Shown here one piece after another: positions 11,501-23,110 of a stretch of 64,000 bases of DNA. The notes below the pieces were generated by a model. The model was not told the origin of the DNA, made no database searches, and worked only from the letters and a program-made list of their open reading frames with translations. The stretch is from Acanthaster planci (Eukaryota > Echinodermata > Asteroidea > Valvatida > Acanthasteridae), in NCBI RefSeq assembly GCF_001949145.1, contig NW_019091434.1:373353-437352 (forward strand), given 5' to 3'. The translations under genes were made by a program, and so were the position numbers. The first letter of the stretch is position 1; every line of letters begins with the position of its first letter.

Positions 11501-13064
11501 AATTCTTGGAGTTTCCGAAGAAGGAGAACATTCCTCAAGCTCGTGCTGTTGTCCGCGGCTACGCGTGCTACGCTTGCCGCGCTCGGACTGTCGTATTTCC
11601 TCTCCACGGTAATACATCACAAAAATCAATGGTGTGTCAGTTCTGTCGGATTGAATAGAAAGGTTGCAAAGTAGTTTTTATTGAACACATAAAATTTGAA
11701 AAAAAATTAACCCATTAATTTAACCCCTGCAATCGACACCAAAATGATCTCACTGTGGGTGTATCATTGCCAAGCAGAAAAAGATCAACATAGCATACAT
11801 TTCTCGATAAATTTGAGCCCTCACGTCACGCACACAATGAATTTTCAACCCGTGCGCAAAAGACTCATTTTCGAAAATTCGGTAGTTTGTCTGAGAGTCT
11901 ACTTTTGTTTTGAAATATTTACATTTTTAATTAAACTGGTCTCCTCCAATAGTTCGGTTTTTAGTTGAACTGCATACCTTATTTGTCAAATAATACTCTT
12001 GCACACAAGCATACGCCTGCAATGTGAGTCTGTGGGCACTTATGTAAGAGTTGGGGTGGGAGGCAGAAGCCAATTCTGAACAAATTCTTTCCTCCTTCCC
12101 TCCATGACTTGGCTGACCGTTATTTAACCCAAGAACTGCCAGTTCAGGGCCATTAACGCGCGATCAACTAATGTATTTTACATACAGCCTGGTTGAGAGA
12201 AGAGAAATCTCAAAATAATAGAAATAACAAGGAACAGCGACTTACATATTTTCTGCCGTTTTGAAATTAATTTTATGGCCCTATTATGATACAGACTGTA
12301 GATCTCTGCCATGCACGTAGACCAAACGGCACCTTTGCATTTCAACTGAAATCTTTGTTTTGGAAGATGATGTTTTGTAGTGTGGATCGACGACCTTTAA
12401 TTTAGTGGCAGTATCAGTAAACTGCCTGGAATCGAAAGAATTTTTTGTCATGTACAAATGTTCCTGTAATTCACATTTGTATGAAACAGGAAATGTAAGG
12501 ACACAATATTCTCACAAGCTGAAGCAAGTACTATGTGAATCAAGGTGTAATTCGTGTGTCGTTCAACTGCCTTGAACTTCTTTATGTATGTAGGGGCCTA
12601 AAAGCGCGCATGAGTAGGCATAATCCCTGTCGATGAGATAATTGGCAGACAGTGAACATGAAATACGTATGGAGACTGTGTATTAGGGCTAAAAATAAAA
12701 ACGCTATTTTTACTTGTCTAAGATACAGGTTCCTAGGTTCCTCTAGCTGGCTGATTAAGCCCAGAGATGTTCCTTTGCTGAGAAATTCCCATCAGTAGCA
12801 CATCCTTATCCTGTACTTTCCCCTCTGTGACACTGTTTCCCCATAATTGTTTGACTTTGATTTTTAAGGGAATACTATTCTGCAGTAGATCCTAACATGA
12901 TATTTCCCACTTTTAAAAGACATGACGTCTTCACTTAATAAAATAACCAAGTTTGCCGTTGTCCCAGACTCTATCGTGCCGCATCACAGCAGTTACAGAC
13001 TTACCAGTTGCTGTTGGCCGCTCGGCTGGGCCACATAGGCAGGTAGAGTGTAAGTAGTGGTCAT
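5574..13064 (-). CDS. MS4A/CD20-like four-transmembrane protein, gene 1 (7 coding exons)
   Basis: Coding exons on the minus strand, in order: 13005-13064, 8975-9166, 8545-8604, 7671-7844, 6921-7046, 5967-6051 and 5574-5689. All junctions are GT-AG, and they join in frame into 270 residues ending at TAA 5574-5576. The protein has a Pro/Gln-rich N terminus. Four hydrophobic segments follow: about 46-64 (ITQVVLGSLTIIFGIV), 77-97 (SPIWCGLL then FYVVAGILGIVSG), 109-133 and 167-189. The tail is Gln/Pro/Tyr-rich. The SPxWxG...FxxxGxLxI block spanning exons 2-3 is the hallmark of the MS4A (CD20) family. Those proteins are plasma-membrane tetraspans with cytosolic termini that act in signalling complexes. 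The TM3-TM4 loop is Tyr-rich with two Cys, and is 11 residues longer than in gene 2. The start exon has 5' UTR to 13091 behind a cgcag acceptor, so a non-coding upstream exon is expected. Its ligand or role cannot be read from sequence. Confidence 0.88.
9991..10285 (+). mobile_element. tRNA-derived SINE-like insertion between two short direct repeats
   Basis: Positions 10125-10140 look like a tRNA A box (tcgagtggttaagacg). Positions 10166-10182 look like a B box (cgggctcgagtcccacc), resembling a Leu/Ser-type tRNA head. The tRNA-like part lies in intron 1 of MS4A-like gene 1. The matching place in gene 2 (about 29265-29330) lacks it. It is flanked by two imperfect copies of a block of about 60 bp (9991-10051 and 10227-10285), of which gene 2 has one. 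I see no proper acceptor stem, so a functional tRNA gene is unlikely. Confidence 0.6.
11437..11607 (+). pseudogene. Decayed THAP-like reading frame in intron 1 of gene 1
   Basis: This is the paralogous position of the THAP-like frame at 30528-30743. The initiating ATG and the block around FPKKENI are still recognisable. The first zinc-ligand Cys reads Tyr, the second Cys is displaced, and a TGA interrupts after about 19 codons. It is therefore the dead twin of the better preserved copy. Confidence 0.5.
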
Positions 13065-13378
13065 TGTCGTGACAGCAGTTCCCTCTCAGATCTGCGTAAG
13101 AGAGGTGTAAAACAGTCTGTTATTAAAGGTATAGGTAATATTTGTTCACATTGCAAAGAATTCAAAACTGACAGATATGAATCAGAGTAGGCACGACAGT
13201 TTATTTCCTGCTTTTGATTTCCTCTAGCACATCATAGCCAGAGCTGCTCCGACAAAGCTTCGTCTCATCCCAAGATTCTCTTTGTTTTCCTTTCCCTGAA
13301 GGCTCATACAATCTTAACTTGTCCACTGCCCAATGGTTTATGAGACAGTAAAATAGAATGGTTTGTGAAAAATCAGAC
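13005..13378. repeat. Exon-1 block, reference copy
   Basis: The block contains the gene 1 start exon plus upstream intron or UTR sequence. Near-identical sequence recurs at 15805-16160. More diverged copies of its right part lie at about 13430-13690, 20940-21130 and 32170-32460. The intact start exon ends in CTG followed by gtaagt. Confidence 0.8.
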
Positions 13379-13429
13379 CTTGTCAACAAACTAAGCTCAC
13401 GCTAGCGTGTGTTATTTGTCAGTGTAGGC

Positions 13430-13690
13430 AGTATTTTCTCACGTTTCAAAGAACTCAAAACTGACAGAAGTGAATCAGAGTGGGCAAAACAGTTTATTTC
13501 CTGCTTGTGATTTCCTCTATTACATATAGCCAGGGCTGTTCCGAGAAATTTTCATGTTGCATCCCCAGATTCTCTTTAGTTTTCTCTCCCTGAAAGCTCG
13601 TACGATCTTAACTTGTCCATTCTCCAATGGTTTGTGAGACAAAAAAGAAATAGTATGCAATGTGAAAAATCAGACCAAATCAGAAGAAAC
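13430..13690. repeat. Diverged local duplicate of the exon-1 upstream block
   Basis: Sequence from gtattttctcacgtttcaaa to the tgagacaaaaaag region repeats 13130-13380 with many substitutions. It contains no exon. Confidence 0.7.
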
Positions 13691-14735
13691 TAAGCTTGCG
13701 TCAGCGTAACCTATAGACAGTAGGCTAACAGCTTCCCTCAGCTTATCGCACTGAACAGCGCGCACGACGTTCAGTTATTGAATCAAATTGGTAAAGTTAC
13801 ACTTACCAACCGTATACAGTTAGGGGTATTTAGGCTCATTTAGCAGGGTACAAAAGCATTAAATATTACGGGGTCATAAATACTCATTAAAACCTCTGAA
13901 AGTTTGCGGCCACAGTGTTTCTGAAAACGCTATTGATGTGTAACTGCAGTCATGCAACCCAATTTACAACTGAGCTTGCCGGGGAAAAGAGTACGGAGAC
14001 CAAGAAAAGTCGAGTTCCTTATATCATTTCTACACTGCCTTGACAAATCCTTAAGGTGAAAATGCACTTTTCTGTGTTTTTGCTTATTTCTATTCAGAAA
14101 TTATAGTTTAGTAAATGCACTTCTGTACACATGCCAAGAGACACCCATCCTAAGAAACAAGTTGTCGCAAACCAAGACTCAGAACACACATCAAAATAAA
14201 GCTGGTGAGCACTAAGCAAACTATAACTGCAGGTGATTGTTGACTTTTTTTGTAATTACTGTCACCTCTGGGAACTATGGCTACATGTTGCAGGTATTAC
14301 TTACCACCATTGGCTGGCCACCATTGGCTGGAAAATTTTTCATTGAGTACAACGTTACGTAAAAATCTATGTCCAGAGTCACATAAAGCATGAGAGGTGT
14401 CTGATATTTATGATGGAACATCCATCATAATTGTCGGACACTCTTCTGTACTGCCTTAAAGGTTCCTTAAGACCTCCATGGATAAACTGTTAATTTTTAA
14501 AGTATTCATGAGTATCACATGCTAACAAAAGTTAGGGAGTGTGAAAATGGAATAAAATTCCCTTTGTCGTGGTTAATTTTACATGTACATGTACAGGTAT
14601 ATGTACATGTACTTGTTCACTTTATACTGCATTGCGGTCACCCGTATGGGCAATGTCATTTCGCGAGTTACACTGAGTTCCTTACATTGGCATGAACATA
14701 GCAGTTTGAATTCTCCACACTAAAGACACTAATCT

Positions 14736-14966
14736 CGTGATTCGGGGCAAGCTTTTGCTTTGTTGTATACATAAGAGACGCCTTGCACTAATACACTGGT
14801 TTCAGTGGATTAGAAGCCTTGGCAAGCAGGAACCAATCCATTTCAGAGATCGTTGATCGCCTTGCACTAATACACTGTTTTCAGTGGATTAGAAGCCTTG
14901 GCAAACAGGAACCAATCCATTTCAGAGATCGTTGTCGCTCTGCAAAAGCTTGCTCCGAATCACGGG
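14736..14966. repeat. Palindromic element with 79-bp tandem duplication
   Basis: The outer arms are inverted repeats. The block cgtgattcggggcaagctt at about 14736 is the reverse complement of the block at about 14942-14964. Between them lie two direct copies of a 79-bp unit (14779-14857 and 14858-14936). Each unit contains an 11-bp stem, ctaatacactg and cagtggattag, with a 4-base loop. This is the layout of a foldback or MITE-like element. The family is unknown. Confidence 0.7.
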
Positions 14967-15689
14967 GTGTAGCAACGATGTATGTGTAGGAATTCAAATT
15001 GTTGTGTGTATGAGCAATCAGATAACTCAATGTACCAGATTTTCTTCAACGTTAACTCACAAAAGGCTTATTGCATGTTGGTGTCGTGGTTCAATATGGC
15101 ACCACGACCCATACACACGAGTACATTGAGCGAAATAGCCCGGGAAGACTTGGAAGCATTTCTTACCCTTTGTAGTTGATGTCTAACACACTATACGATT
15201 GGCCTGAAGTCTCCGAACTGGACCCAAGACAAGCATTGACGCACTGACGGCGTGCGACAACGTCCTCTCAAATGAACGTCAAAGATACGTAAATGCTCTA
15301 TGTTGATGAAATACTCTCCCGGGTGGGGCCTATCATAGGTAAATTAATCTATATTTTACTAGTTATCACCATAATCATTCAGTTATCCCGACATTGAAAG
15401 CAGTTTAATATTATTAAGTTTGGTTAAAAAGCAAGAAGTTTCAAGCAACCGGTTGCAAAATTCAGGCACAAAGGTTTAAAAGAGCGTTCGTTGAAACTGA
15501 CATGAATGAAAAACAAGAATTTAGATTAGTTTACGCAGAACAAAGATTTTGATCAACTTTTCTGAACCATGCAGTACGTGAATGCGTCACTGGATGAAAT
15601 AATTACTGCAGTTAACTCGATCAAAAACCGGTACAAACATTATGATATGATAGAAATAAGGTTACCGGGTTACTAGGGAGCAAGAGCCC

Positions 15690-15766
15690 GTGTGGGCGGC
15701 TACCTAACACAGTGTGGGCCTTATCGGTGCAGGTCATGCTCGCCCCAATGATGGAGATAACAAACA
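15690..15766 (-). pseudogene. Relic of MS4A-like exon 5
   Basis: The forward sequence gtgcaggtcatgctcgcccc and the following atgatggagataacaaa match gene 1 exon 5 (6921-7046) around the ISIIGASMTC segment. The donor and the upstream half of the exon are missing. The relic stops where an inverted copy of exon-1 flanking sequence begins. Confidence 0.7.
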
Positions 15767-15811
15767 AACAAGGTCTGTTTTTTCACATAACATTCTATTT
15801 TACAGACTTAC

Positions 15812-15901
15812 CAGTGTTACTGTTGGCCGCTCGGCTGGGCCACATAGGCAGGTAGAGTGTAAGTAGTGGTCATTGTCGTAACAGCAGTTCCCCTTTTAGA
15901 T
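15812..15901 (-). pseudogene. Broken extra copy of MS4A-like start exon
   Basis: This copy is almost identical to the gene 1 start exon, with ATG at 15871-15873 and a matching gtaagt donor and cgcag acceptor. A change of two net bases near the 3' end creates an in-frame TAA at 15817-15819 (codon 19). A transcript using it would end after 18 residues, unless the reading starts elsewhere. It could still act as an alternative 5' UTR exon. Confidence 0.75.
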
Positions 15902-16259
15902 CTGCGTAAGAGAGGTGTAAAACAGTCTGTTATTAAAGGTATAGGTAATATTTGTTCACATTGCAAAGAATTCAAAACTGACAGATATGAATCAGAGTAG
16001 GCACAACAGTTTATTTCCGGCTTTTGATTTCCTCTATCACATCATAGCCAGAGCTGCTCCGACAAAGCTTCGTCTCATCCCAAGATTCTCTTTAGTTTCC
16101 TTTCCCTGAAGGCTCATGCAATCTTAACTTGTCCACTGTCCAATGGTTTATGAGACAGTCGCTGCCGCTGCTGCGGCCCTGGGTTAGTTTAGCGCTTACT
16201 CCAATTGAAGTTGAGGACCCAGGTAACGAAACAACCCTTCCAATCACTTGAATGTACAT

Positions 16260-16826
16260 CAGAGGTGGCAACAAGTCATTTTTGCAAGTCCAAATCAGGC
16301 CACAAGTCATTATATGCAAGTCCAAAACAAGTCACATATCATTTGGTCACAGGGCAAGTCAAGTCACAAGTCATTTGGTCTAAACACAAGTCAAATTACA
16401 AGTCTCTTTGTCCAAGTACAAGTCAGGTTGCATTTTGTTTTGTCTAGCTGCAATAAGCATAAAGAACTAGGCGTCAACTTGCAAGTTACAAGTTATAACA
16501 AATATGGGGCCGGTCGAGTAGCGTCTGACTTTGGTCGGTAACAAGTCATTTTTTACAAGTCCAACTCAAGTCACAAGTCAAGTATACCCAGCAAGAAATG
16601 AGACCGAGGGGTACCCCCCAACATGTCCAATCCCTATACACATTCCAGACTATTGTTACTTAACACATCCCCCAGGATGTCTGAAAGGAATTCCCCAGAT
16701 TCCTGCGAGACAATGACCAACACTTAGCATGGGGGGTTCTCTCCGTCTCATACCTTGCTGCATATGTAGACAAGTCACAAAAAAGCGACTCGAGTCCAAA
16801 TCACGTGACTCCAGTCAGCAACTCTG
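16260..16826. mobile_element. Non-autonomous hAT-type element rich in CAAGTC words
   Basis: The left end starts CAGAGGTGGC. The right end, read inward on the minus strand, starts CAGAGTTGCT. Both resemble hAT terminal repeats. The flanking octamers atgtacat (16252-16259) and ctgtgcat (16827-16834) match at 6 of 8 positions, as expected for an old 8-bp target duplication. The left half is packed with acaagtc and caagtcaca words. There is no transposase, and open frames across it are repeat artefacts. Confidence 0.65.
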
Positions 16827-17657
16827 CTGTGCATTGTATTTGTTGACTAATGTTGAATAAATTGTATGTCCTGTACCGAAAATTTTTTTGCCAAGGATTA
16901 CTTCCTATACAGGTTCATTGTTTAACTTTAACAGAGACTAATTGACACTCAGTCACAATAGGCAGTATATTTCCCCCAAAGATTACCCGCACCCGGACCC
17001 CTTAGCCTTGATGTCGCTCTTTGTGGTTTCTCGTCTAGAGAAGAACCTTAGGTTGGGAAGATTGACTCTGCCACTAATAATGCTGGATTTGATCCCATCA
17101 ATTTAGGCCTGGGGATGCCGGCCACAGTATGTACTACGATTAAAAATAGAAACGCTATTTTTACGTGTCCGAAATTCCAGGATTTTTAGATCTAAAAATG
17201 CCCCCCATTCATCCCTTGTAGCAGTGAAGGCTGAAGACACGAGGAATTGAACAAATTTTCCGCCGGATCAACTGAGGCCTGTCACAAGTTCCTGGGTCTG
17301 ACTAGTTGGCTGACCCAACTGAGTATCTTCCCGAGTTAAGAAATTTCTACGAACAACACTTCCTGTACTGTCCTGCGGATGAAATCATTTCCTTGCAGTC
17401 GTTTGACTTTGATCTTACAGAGAACTTAACCCCGCAGTTGACATCTGGATAGGCTTTAAAGTTAATATTGCTTCACAAATAGAACATTTTCTCAGACGTC
17501 TACAAACTTCAAATAACGTGTCACTTTCTTCAGTAGAACACATACCGGTACTTTGTTTTGCGTTTTCAGTTAATTAAATACAGATCAAGTTGCAGGTTTC
17601 CCAAACTTCCTCATGCTGCATAATCTCAGCACGAGCTAGGTACTGTCAACAGAGTTT

Positions 17658-17723
17658 AAGTTGCTGTTGGCCATTGGACTGGATCGCAGTTTCGTATCCA
17701 GATGGAGGGTTAGCATTGGTCAT
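17658..17723 (-). pseudogene. Diverged MS4A-like start-exon copy without a donor site
   Basis: The minus strand from ATG 17721-17723 reads MTNANPPSGYETAIQSNGQQ then QL. This parallels the 20-residue start exons of genes 1 and 2, including the GQQQL ending. The expected gtaagt donor is replaced by aaactc, so it cannot splice like its relatives. It may be the start exon of a third, lost gene. Confidence 0.65.
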
Positions 17724-18510
17724 CCTGACAACGAGTCTCTTTGGTTCTGCTTAATCAAGATGTGAAACAATCAGTTATTAGTCTGTTTGTGTAGTATTTC
17801 CTCATATTTCAATGTCAGGATAACCCGAGAATAATAATTGGTTTTCCTACGTGGAAGGAGCAAACTTGCACAAGTTCACGGAACATTGCCAGAGAAAGAA
17901 AGTTCGCAGTAACCAGGTCAAATATAGAAATTAAAATGTATTTTCAGTTTATTTCCTAGACACAAATCACAATTTAACGTAATCAAACTGACAGGTGCAC
18001 GCTAATCAAACCGATAGATGCACGCTGTTTTAAGAAAGGCAATTTGTTAATCAAACAAATACCCACTTTGTGTCGCCAGTAAATTAGCATTTTGTTAATC
18101 AGTTATCAATATATGTAAACACATAACATCGCTAGTAAATTAACAGAATTGTTTACTAGACACCCGACGTTCGTCACCGATGATGCCGTTTCTGAATTAA
18201 ATAAGTTTACAAGTATACACGTGGCAGGTCTACATACCTTACGTTATGGGAGCAATTGTTTACTATTCAGTGATGTGGATGGTCTCTTTTCACATTTTTT
18301 TGACTCCCATCAGTTGGCCATCTATGTAAATCATTATTGTACATTTAGTGATTCAATTCGACGTTAAGCAGTGCAAAAATATCTGTTGCAATTTTTACAC
18401 ATGTTTTGTTTCAAGTTGTCGATAGAAAGAATTACATTATTCAAATTTGCAATCTATAATGGCAGTCTGCCATTCATACCTTCTTCCCCTGCAAGACGGT
18501 AAAACTTCAC

Positions 18511-18975
18511 ATGGCTGACAAGCCATGGATATCACGTGCAATTAAGGCCCTGATCTTGAAACGTCAAAGGGCATTTCACATGGGCAAAGACACATTGTGG
18601 AAAAATATACGCAACAAAATTAGGAGAGAAATCAAATTTGCCAAGAAAAACTATTATCATGGAAGAATACAGCGATTGAAAAATGCAGATCCGGCATCTT
18701 GGCACAAGCACGTCAAAATAATGACTAGAAGTGCCAAAGCTCAACCCTGCATTGATATCCCAACGCCACCTGGTCATCAATACAGTGATCAACAGAAGGC
18801 AGAAATCATCAATGAACATTTTATTGCTGTTGCCAGTGATCTGCCTTGTTTAGTGACATCCGACTTGCCTGCATTCCTTCCAGCACCTCATCCTTGCCCA
18901 GTTGTACAACCATGGGATGTGTACAGAGAGTTGAGTAAAACACAAATCAACAAAAGTGGTGGACCAGATGGCACN
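18511..18975 (+). pseudogene. Non-LTR retrotransposon ORF2 fragment, interrupted by assembly gap
   Basis: The open frame from ATG 18511 encodes DKPWISRAIKALILKRQRAF, then a basic NKIRREIKFAKKNYY block. It reaches the GGPDG motif that opens the reverse transcriptase domain in jockey/CR1/L2-like elements just as the assembly gap begins. The endonuclease half expected upstream is not visible, so the copy is probably 5'-truncated. A Ty3-type origin is excluded by the motif order. Confidence 0.8.
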
Positions 18976-19899
18976 NNNNNNNNNNNNNNNNNNNNNNNNN
19001 NNNNNNNNNNNNNNNNNNNNNNNNNNNNNNNNNNNNNNNNNNNNNNNNNNNNNNNNNNNNNNNNNNNNNNNNNNNNNNNNNNNNNNNNNNNNNNNNNNNN
19101 NNNNNNNNNNNNNNNNNNNNNNNNNNNNNNNNNNNNNNNNNNNNNNNNNNNNNNNNNNNNNNNNNNNNNNNNNNNNNNNNNNNNNNNNNNNNNNNNNNNN
19201 NNNNNNNNNNNNNNNNNNNNNNNNNNNNNNNNNNNNNNNNNNNNNNNNNNNNNNNNNNNNNNNNNNNNNNNNNNNNNNNNNNNNNNNNNNNNNNNNNNNN
19301 NNNNNNNNNNNNNNNNNNNNNNNNNNNNNNNNNNNNNNNNNNNNNNNNNNNNNNNNNNNNNNNNNNNNNNNNNNNNNNNNNNNNNNNNNNNNNNNNNNNN
19401 NNNNNNNNNNNNNNNNNNNNNNNNNNNNNNNNNNNNNNNNNNNNNNNNNNNNNNNNNNNNNNNNNNNNNNNNNNNNNNNNNNNNNNNNNNNNNNNNNNNN
19501 NNNNNNNNNNNNNNNNNNNNNNNNNNNNNNNNNNNNNNNNNNNNNNNNNNNNNNNNNNNNNNNNNNNNNNNNNNNNNNNNNNNNNNNNNNNNNNNNNNNN
19601 NNNNNNNNNNNNNNNNNNNNNNNNNNNNNNNNNNNNNNNNNNNNNNNNNNNNNNNNNNNNNNNNNNNNNNNNNNNNNNNNNNNNNNNNNNNNNNNNNNNN
19701 NNNNNNNNNNNNNNNNNNNNNNNNNNNNNNNNNNNNNNNNNNNNNNNNNNNNNNNNNNNNNNNNNNNNNNNNNNNNNNNNNNNNNNNNNNNNNNNNNNNN
19801 NNNNNNNNNNNNNNNNNNNNNNNNNNNNNNNNNNNNNNNNNNNNNNNNNNNNNNNNNNNNNNNNNNNNNNNNNNNNNNNNNNNNNNNNNNNNNNNNNNN
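18975..19899. other. Assembly gap (run of N)
   Basis: About 925 undetermined bases, probably hiding most of the reverse transcriptase of the flanking non-LTR element. Any open frame drawn through it is an artefact. Confidence 0.99.
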
Positions 19900-20185
19900 T
19901 GCCCTTTTGTCCAAGTACATTGTTAATGTTTGTAAACAAATTTTGATTTCCGTTGATTCAATTTTTTGTCATTTTAATTTTAACCCTTTTAGAATGTATT
20001 ATTGATCAAAATGTCCCTGTTTACTCCAAGGCTTTGTAGAAATTTAAGGCTTTTAGGTTTTTAATACCCTTTTCTTTTGTAATTGTACATATTATTGTAT
20101 ATTTATTTGTTTTAATGTACATGTAAATTGTATTCACAATTCTGCCCCTGGCGGCGAGGAATACAGTTAAAATAAATAAACCATT
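19900..20185 (+). mobile_element. Probable 3' UTR/tail of the non-LTR element
   Basis: The T-rich sequence after the gap ends in a conserved-looking ctgcccctggcggcgagg block, followed by an aaataaataaa tail. That is typical of CR1/L2-style 3' ends. It is assigned to the element by position only. Confidence 0.55.
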
Positions 20186-22365
20186 CATAATAATAATATA
20201 ATAATATTAATCCATCTACGTTTGTAGTCCATTTCTGTACAAAGGACAGACTCATAAACTCGTCTAGAGCTACGAGGCAATAGCATACCGTAGGCCCTAT
20301 CTTGTTCAACTCAATTTCCATTATCAAAATCAGATCGGGGAAATAATTCACTATGCTCATACAAACTCAACCTATTGGTCACAAGGAGTTCTTAATGATA
20401 ATTTTATCATTCAGGAAATGCAAATATGTATAATAATTCATTAAATGAAATATAATTACTTACAGTCGTCTCGACACTTTACTGCTTATCGGCTGATAGG
20501 GAGGGCGCCTGTGCAATGCCCTTTACAGCATACAAATTACAGGATATGCAGCATTTGGGACAGCACGATGGAACAAGAAATTGGTTCAAACCATCACAGC
20601 AAATTTTGGCCTGCAAACGATCGGACTAGGTTCGAAAAACACTCCGGCAGTATCTCGGCTATGCCCGAAACAGCCAACGCTCTGTGTCGGAAGCAATAAT
20701 GTTCTGCCCCTGCGCAGCAGCAATCTGCAACGCCCAAGCGAAACAATGGATCCCAGAAACCCCTAGGACCAAAAAAACCAATTGACCATTTCCCCGCCTC
20801 GGCGCACCTCAGGCCCTTTTTTGTGACCGTGACCACTGGACGGACGACTATGACCAACCCAGTTTTGCAAAACTAAACTTACACAAGTAAAATAAAGACG
20901 CTTAAAAAAATGGCTTCGTGACATTCAAAAAATTAAATGCTGGTGGATATGAAATCGGATTAGGCACAACAGTCTACTTCTGGCTCTGATTTCCCGCATC
21001 ACATGTTTACGTCGCATCCCTAGATTATCTTCATTATATATAGATTATCTTCAGTTTTCTCTGCCTGAAGTTACATACGATCATCACTTGTCCATTGTTC
21101 TACACAGATTCAATCAACAAACCAAGCTGACATGTCAGCGTCATACACTTTTAGAGGACATGAGAATGTCAGTTTGCCTTAACTTATCTAACCAAGTAGT
21201 ACGACGTAATTCAGTCATCGAATCTTCCGTTCCCTCCCGTGGAAGGCCATTTTGCATTTAAACAGTTTTTTGACTTTGTTATAGGAATGTTGTCTAATGT
21301 AGAGACAAAAACATAGGCCTGTTCTGCCGTATAGACATTTGTTTTTATTTGATTAATCTATTTGTGGAACATGCGAAGTTTATTTCCAGTACACTGAGGG
21401 TTTACAGAGTACACTGTAATGTCAACGTCCAGGAAAACTTTCCCGAGAAAATGATTTCTGTCAGAAAGACGTTCTTTACCTACGGCTCACATGATGATAT
21501 TGCAATAATCAAATTTACCATGTCTCGCTGTCTTAATTGAAATCAGATAAAGAATACTTTTAGCAAATTCCACACTTAATGCGAGTTGGCATTATGAAAG
21601 CAACACAGGAAAAGTCTGAGTTATGAAAATGAAATTTAAGGAATGTATAAAAATAGTAGCAACAAGGTCCTTTCCTATTTTGATTTAAACGAAAGCCAAA
21701 TGATATGTCTAAATATTAAACTACAACTGTACTATCTGAGACGATAAACATTGCATCTCCTACCTTTTCACATATTGATGTCTGAGTATATTTTGAAAAA
21801 ACAAACCATCTGGAGTAAATCGTATTTTGTTTAGTCTTTGTATTTCGCCATATATTCTTGGATAATTATTGTTTTGTTATACCGTCCGTTTTCTGTACAA
21901 TGTAATGACACTTAAAACAACGACATAACGTGTTCATAACTTCTCTGACGTTATTTTCACTTAAGATGTTTTTATCACAATGTGATTTTGCGCTTCAAGT
22001 ATAGGAATTGAGTTTTAAATAGCATCCAAAGTGGAAGAATAAACGCATTGCAATTAAGAGTTAATCAACATTCTTTCAAGAAAAAGTGCCATCATGCAAC
22101 CTCACTGATACCAGGTTTTTGTTACGAAACATGTGCTCATGAATTTGCACGATTTGCTTTACCTCTCTTAACATTAGTAATCACAAAACAATTAAAACCA
22201 CAAAACAATATAGAACCTTCAATAATCTGCCCTTGTATACCGCGATGCCAAATATGTAATCTTGAAGTCCAAGTCGTTCTGTGTCTTCTGTACATGTGAT
22301 GTCTGATGTGTGACATTTTCCTGTCGCTATTACACCTGACCCATGTGAATTCACGAGAGATTGAA
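20186..22365. other. Stretch between duplicated units, no gene recognised
   Basis: A GC-richer patch at about 20490-20860 holds short open frames without family motifs. A diverged copy of the exon-1 upstream block lies at about 20940-21130. The remainder is AT-rich and I see no exon in it. Confidence 0.55.
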
Positions 22366-23000
22366 ATTGACGTCAAAGTATTTTTATTCGTTTGGCAGCT
22401 AATTTGAATAAATGAATCCGTCTTGGAAATTTTAGAATGTGTTTTAAACTTACAAAACAAAGGCAGATGCAAGATGGGCAGGGAAAAATTGGACTGCAAA
22501 GTTACAGAATGAACCATCTTGTCTGAACCGCACATGATGTCTCTACACAGTTCTGTAACCTACAAATAGGAATTTCAATGTTATTAAACTGAGCCTGCAC
22601 CCACACATATGCATATTAAAGTCAAGAAAGTAATGCTGTTAAACTCAAAATGCATTTTTAAGCCTGCACCATAAGAGCAACTGTGGTATTTAGTTGGTGT
22701 TAACTGAACGACTCTGGTGTCCAGGTAAAACAACGCTGGACTACTGATGGCCTACATGGATTTCACCAAATTGTAAAATGTTTAGGCTTTGCTATTACAC
22801 GCAAACCAGAAGGAGTTCCGAAGCTAAGATAACCAGAATCCAAGCCACTTACGAATTACGGTGCTTACGAATTGCGGTGGATATACAGTATACGCATCTC
22901 TTGATTAACTATACAGGGTACCTTATCTCCTTTGGTACACTCTTATATTTGATTGTCTGTTTAAGACACAAGCTAGGACATATAATGACCCTCTATTGCC
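22366..23000. repeat. 3' flank of duplicated unit, copy 2
   Basis: This is the counterpart of 4831-5437, with the same landmarks in the same order. It fixes the downstream breakpoint of the tandem gene duplication at about 22365. Confidence 0.8.
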
Positions 23001-23006
23001 TTTATT
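23001..23006 (-). promoter_or_regulatory. Polyadenylation signal AATAAA of MS4A-like gene 2
   Basis: AATAAA on the minus strand lies about 105 bp beyond the stop at 23111-23113, in sequence conserved with gene 1. Confidence 0.7.
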
Positions 23007-23110
23007 CACAATAACTATGTAATAATGGAAGCAGGCGAAAAATCGTAATGGTACATATGTGTCAACAATTCCTTCTTTGAAAGTGTGTCAAGGGTCGTAC
23101 GTGCTTGACC

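Noticed and set aside
18511-20005. Very long open frames on both strands (330-471 codons)
   Set aside because: They run through the undetermined bases at 18975-19899, which are read as open by default. Only 18511-18975 is real coding-like sequence.
20445-20860. GC-richer patch with several open frames, possible exon or CpG island
   Set aside because: No motif, splice-site pair or paralogous copy supports any of the frames.
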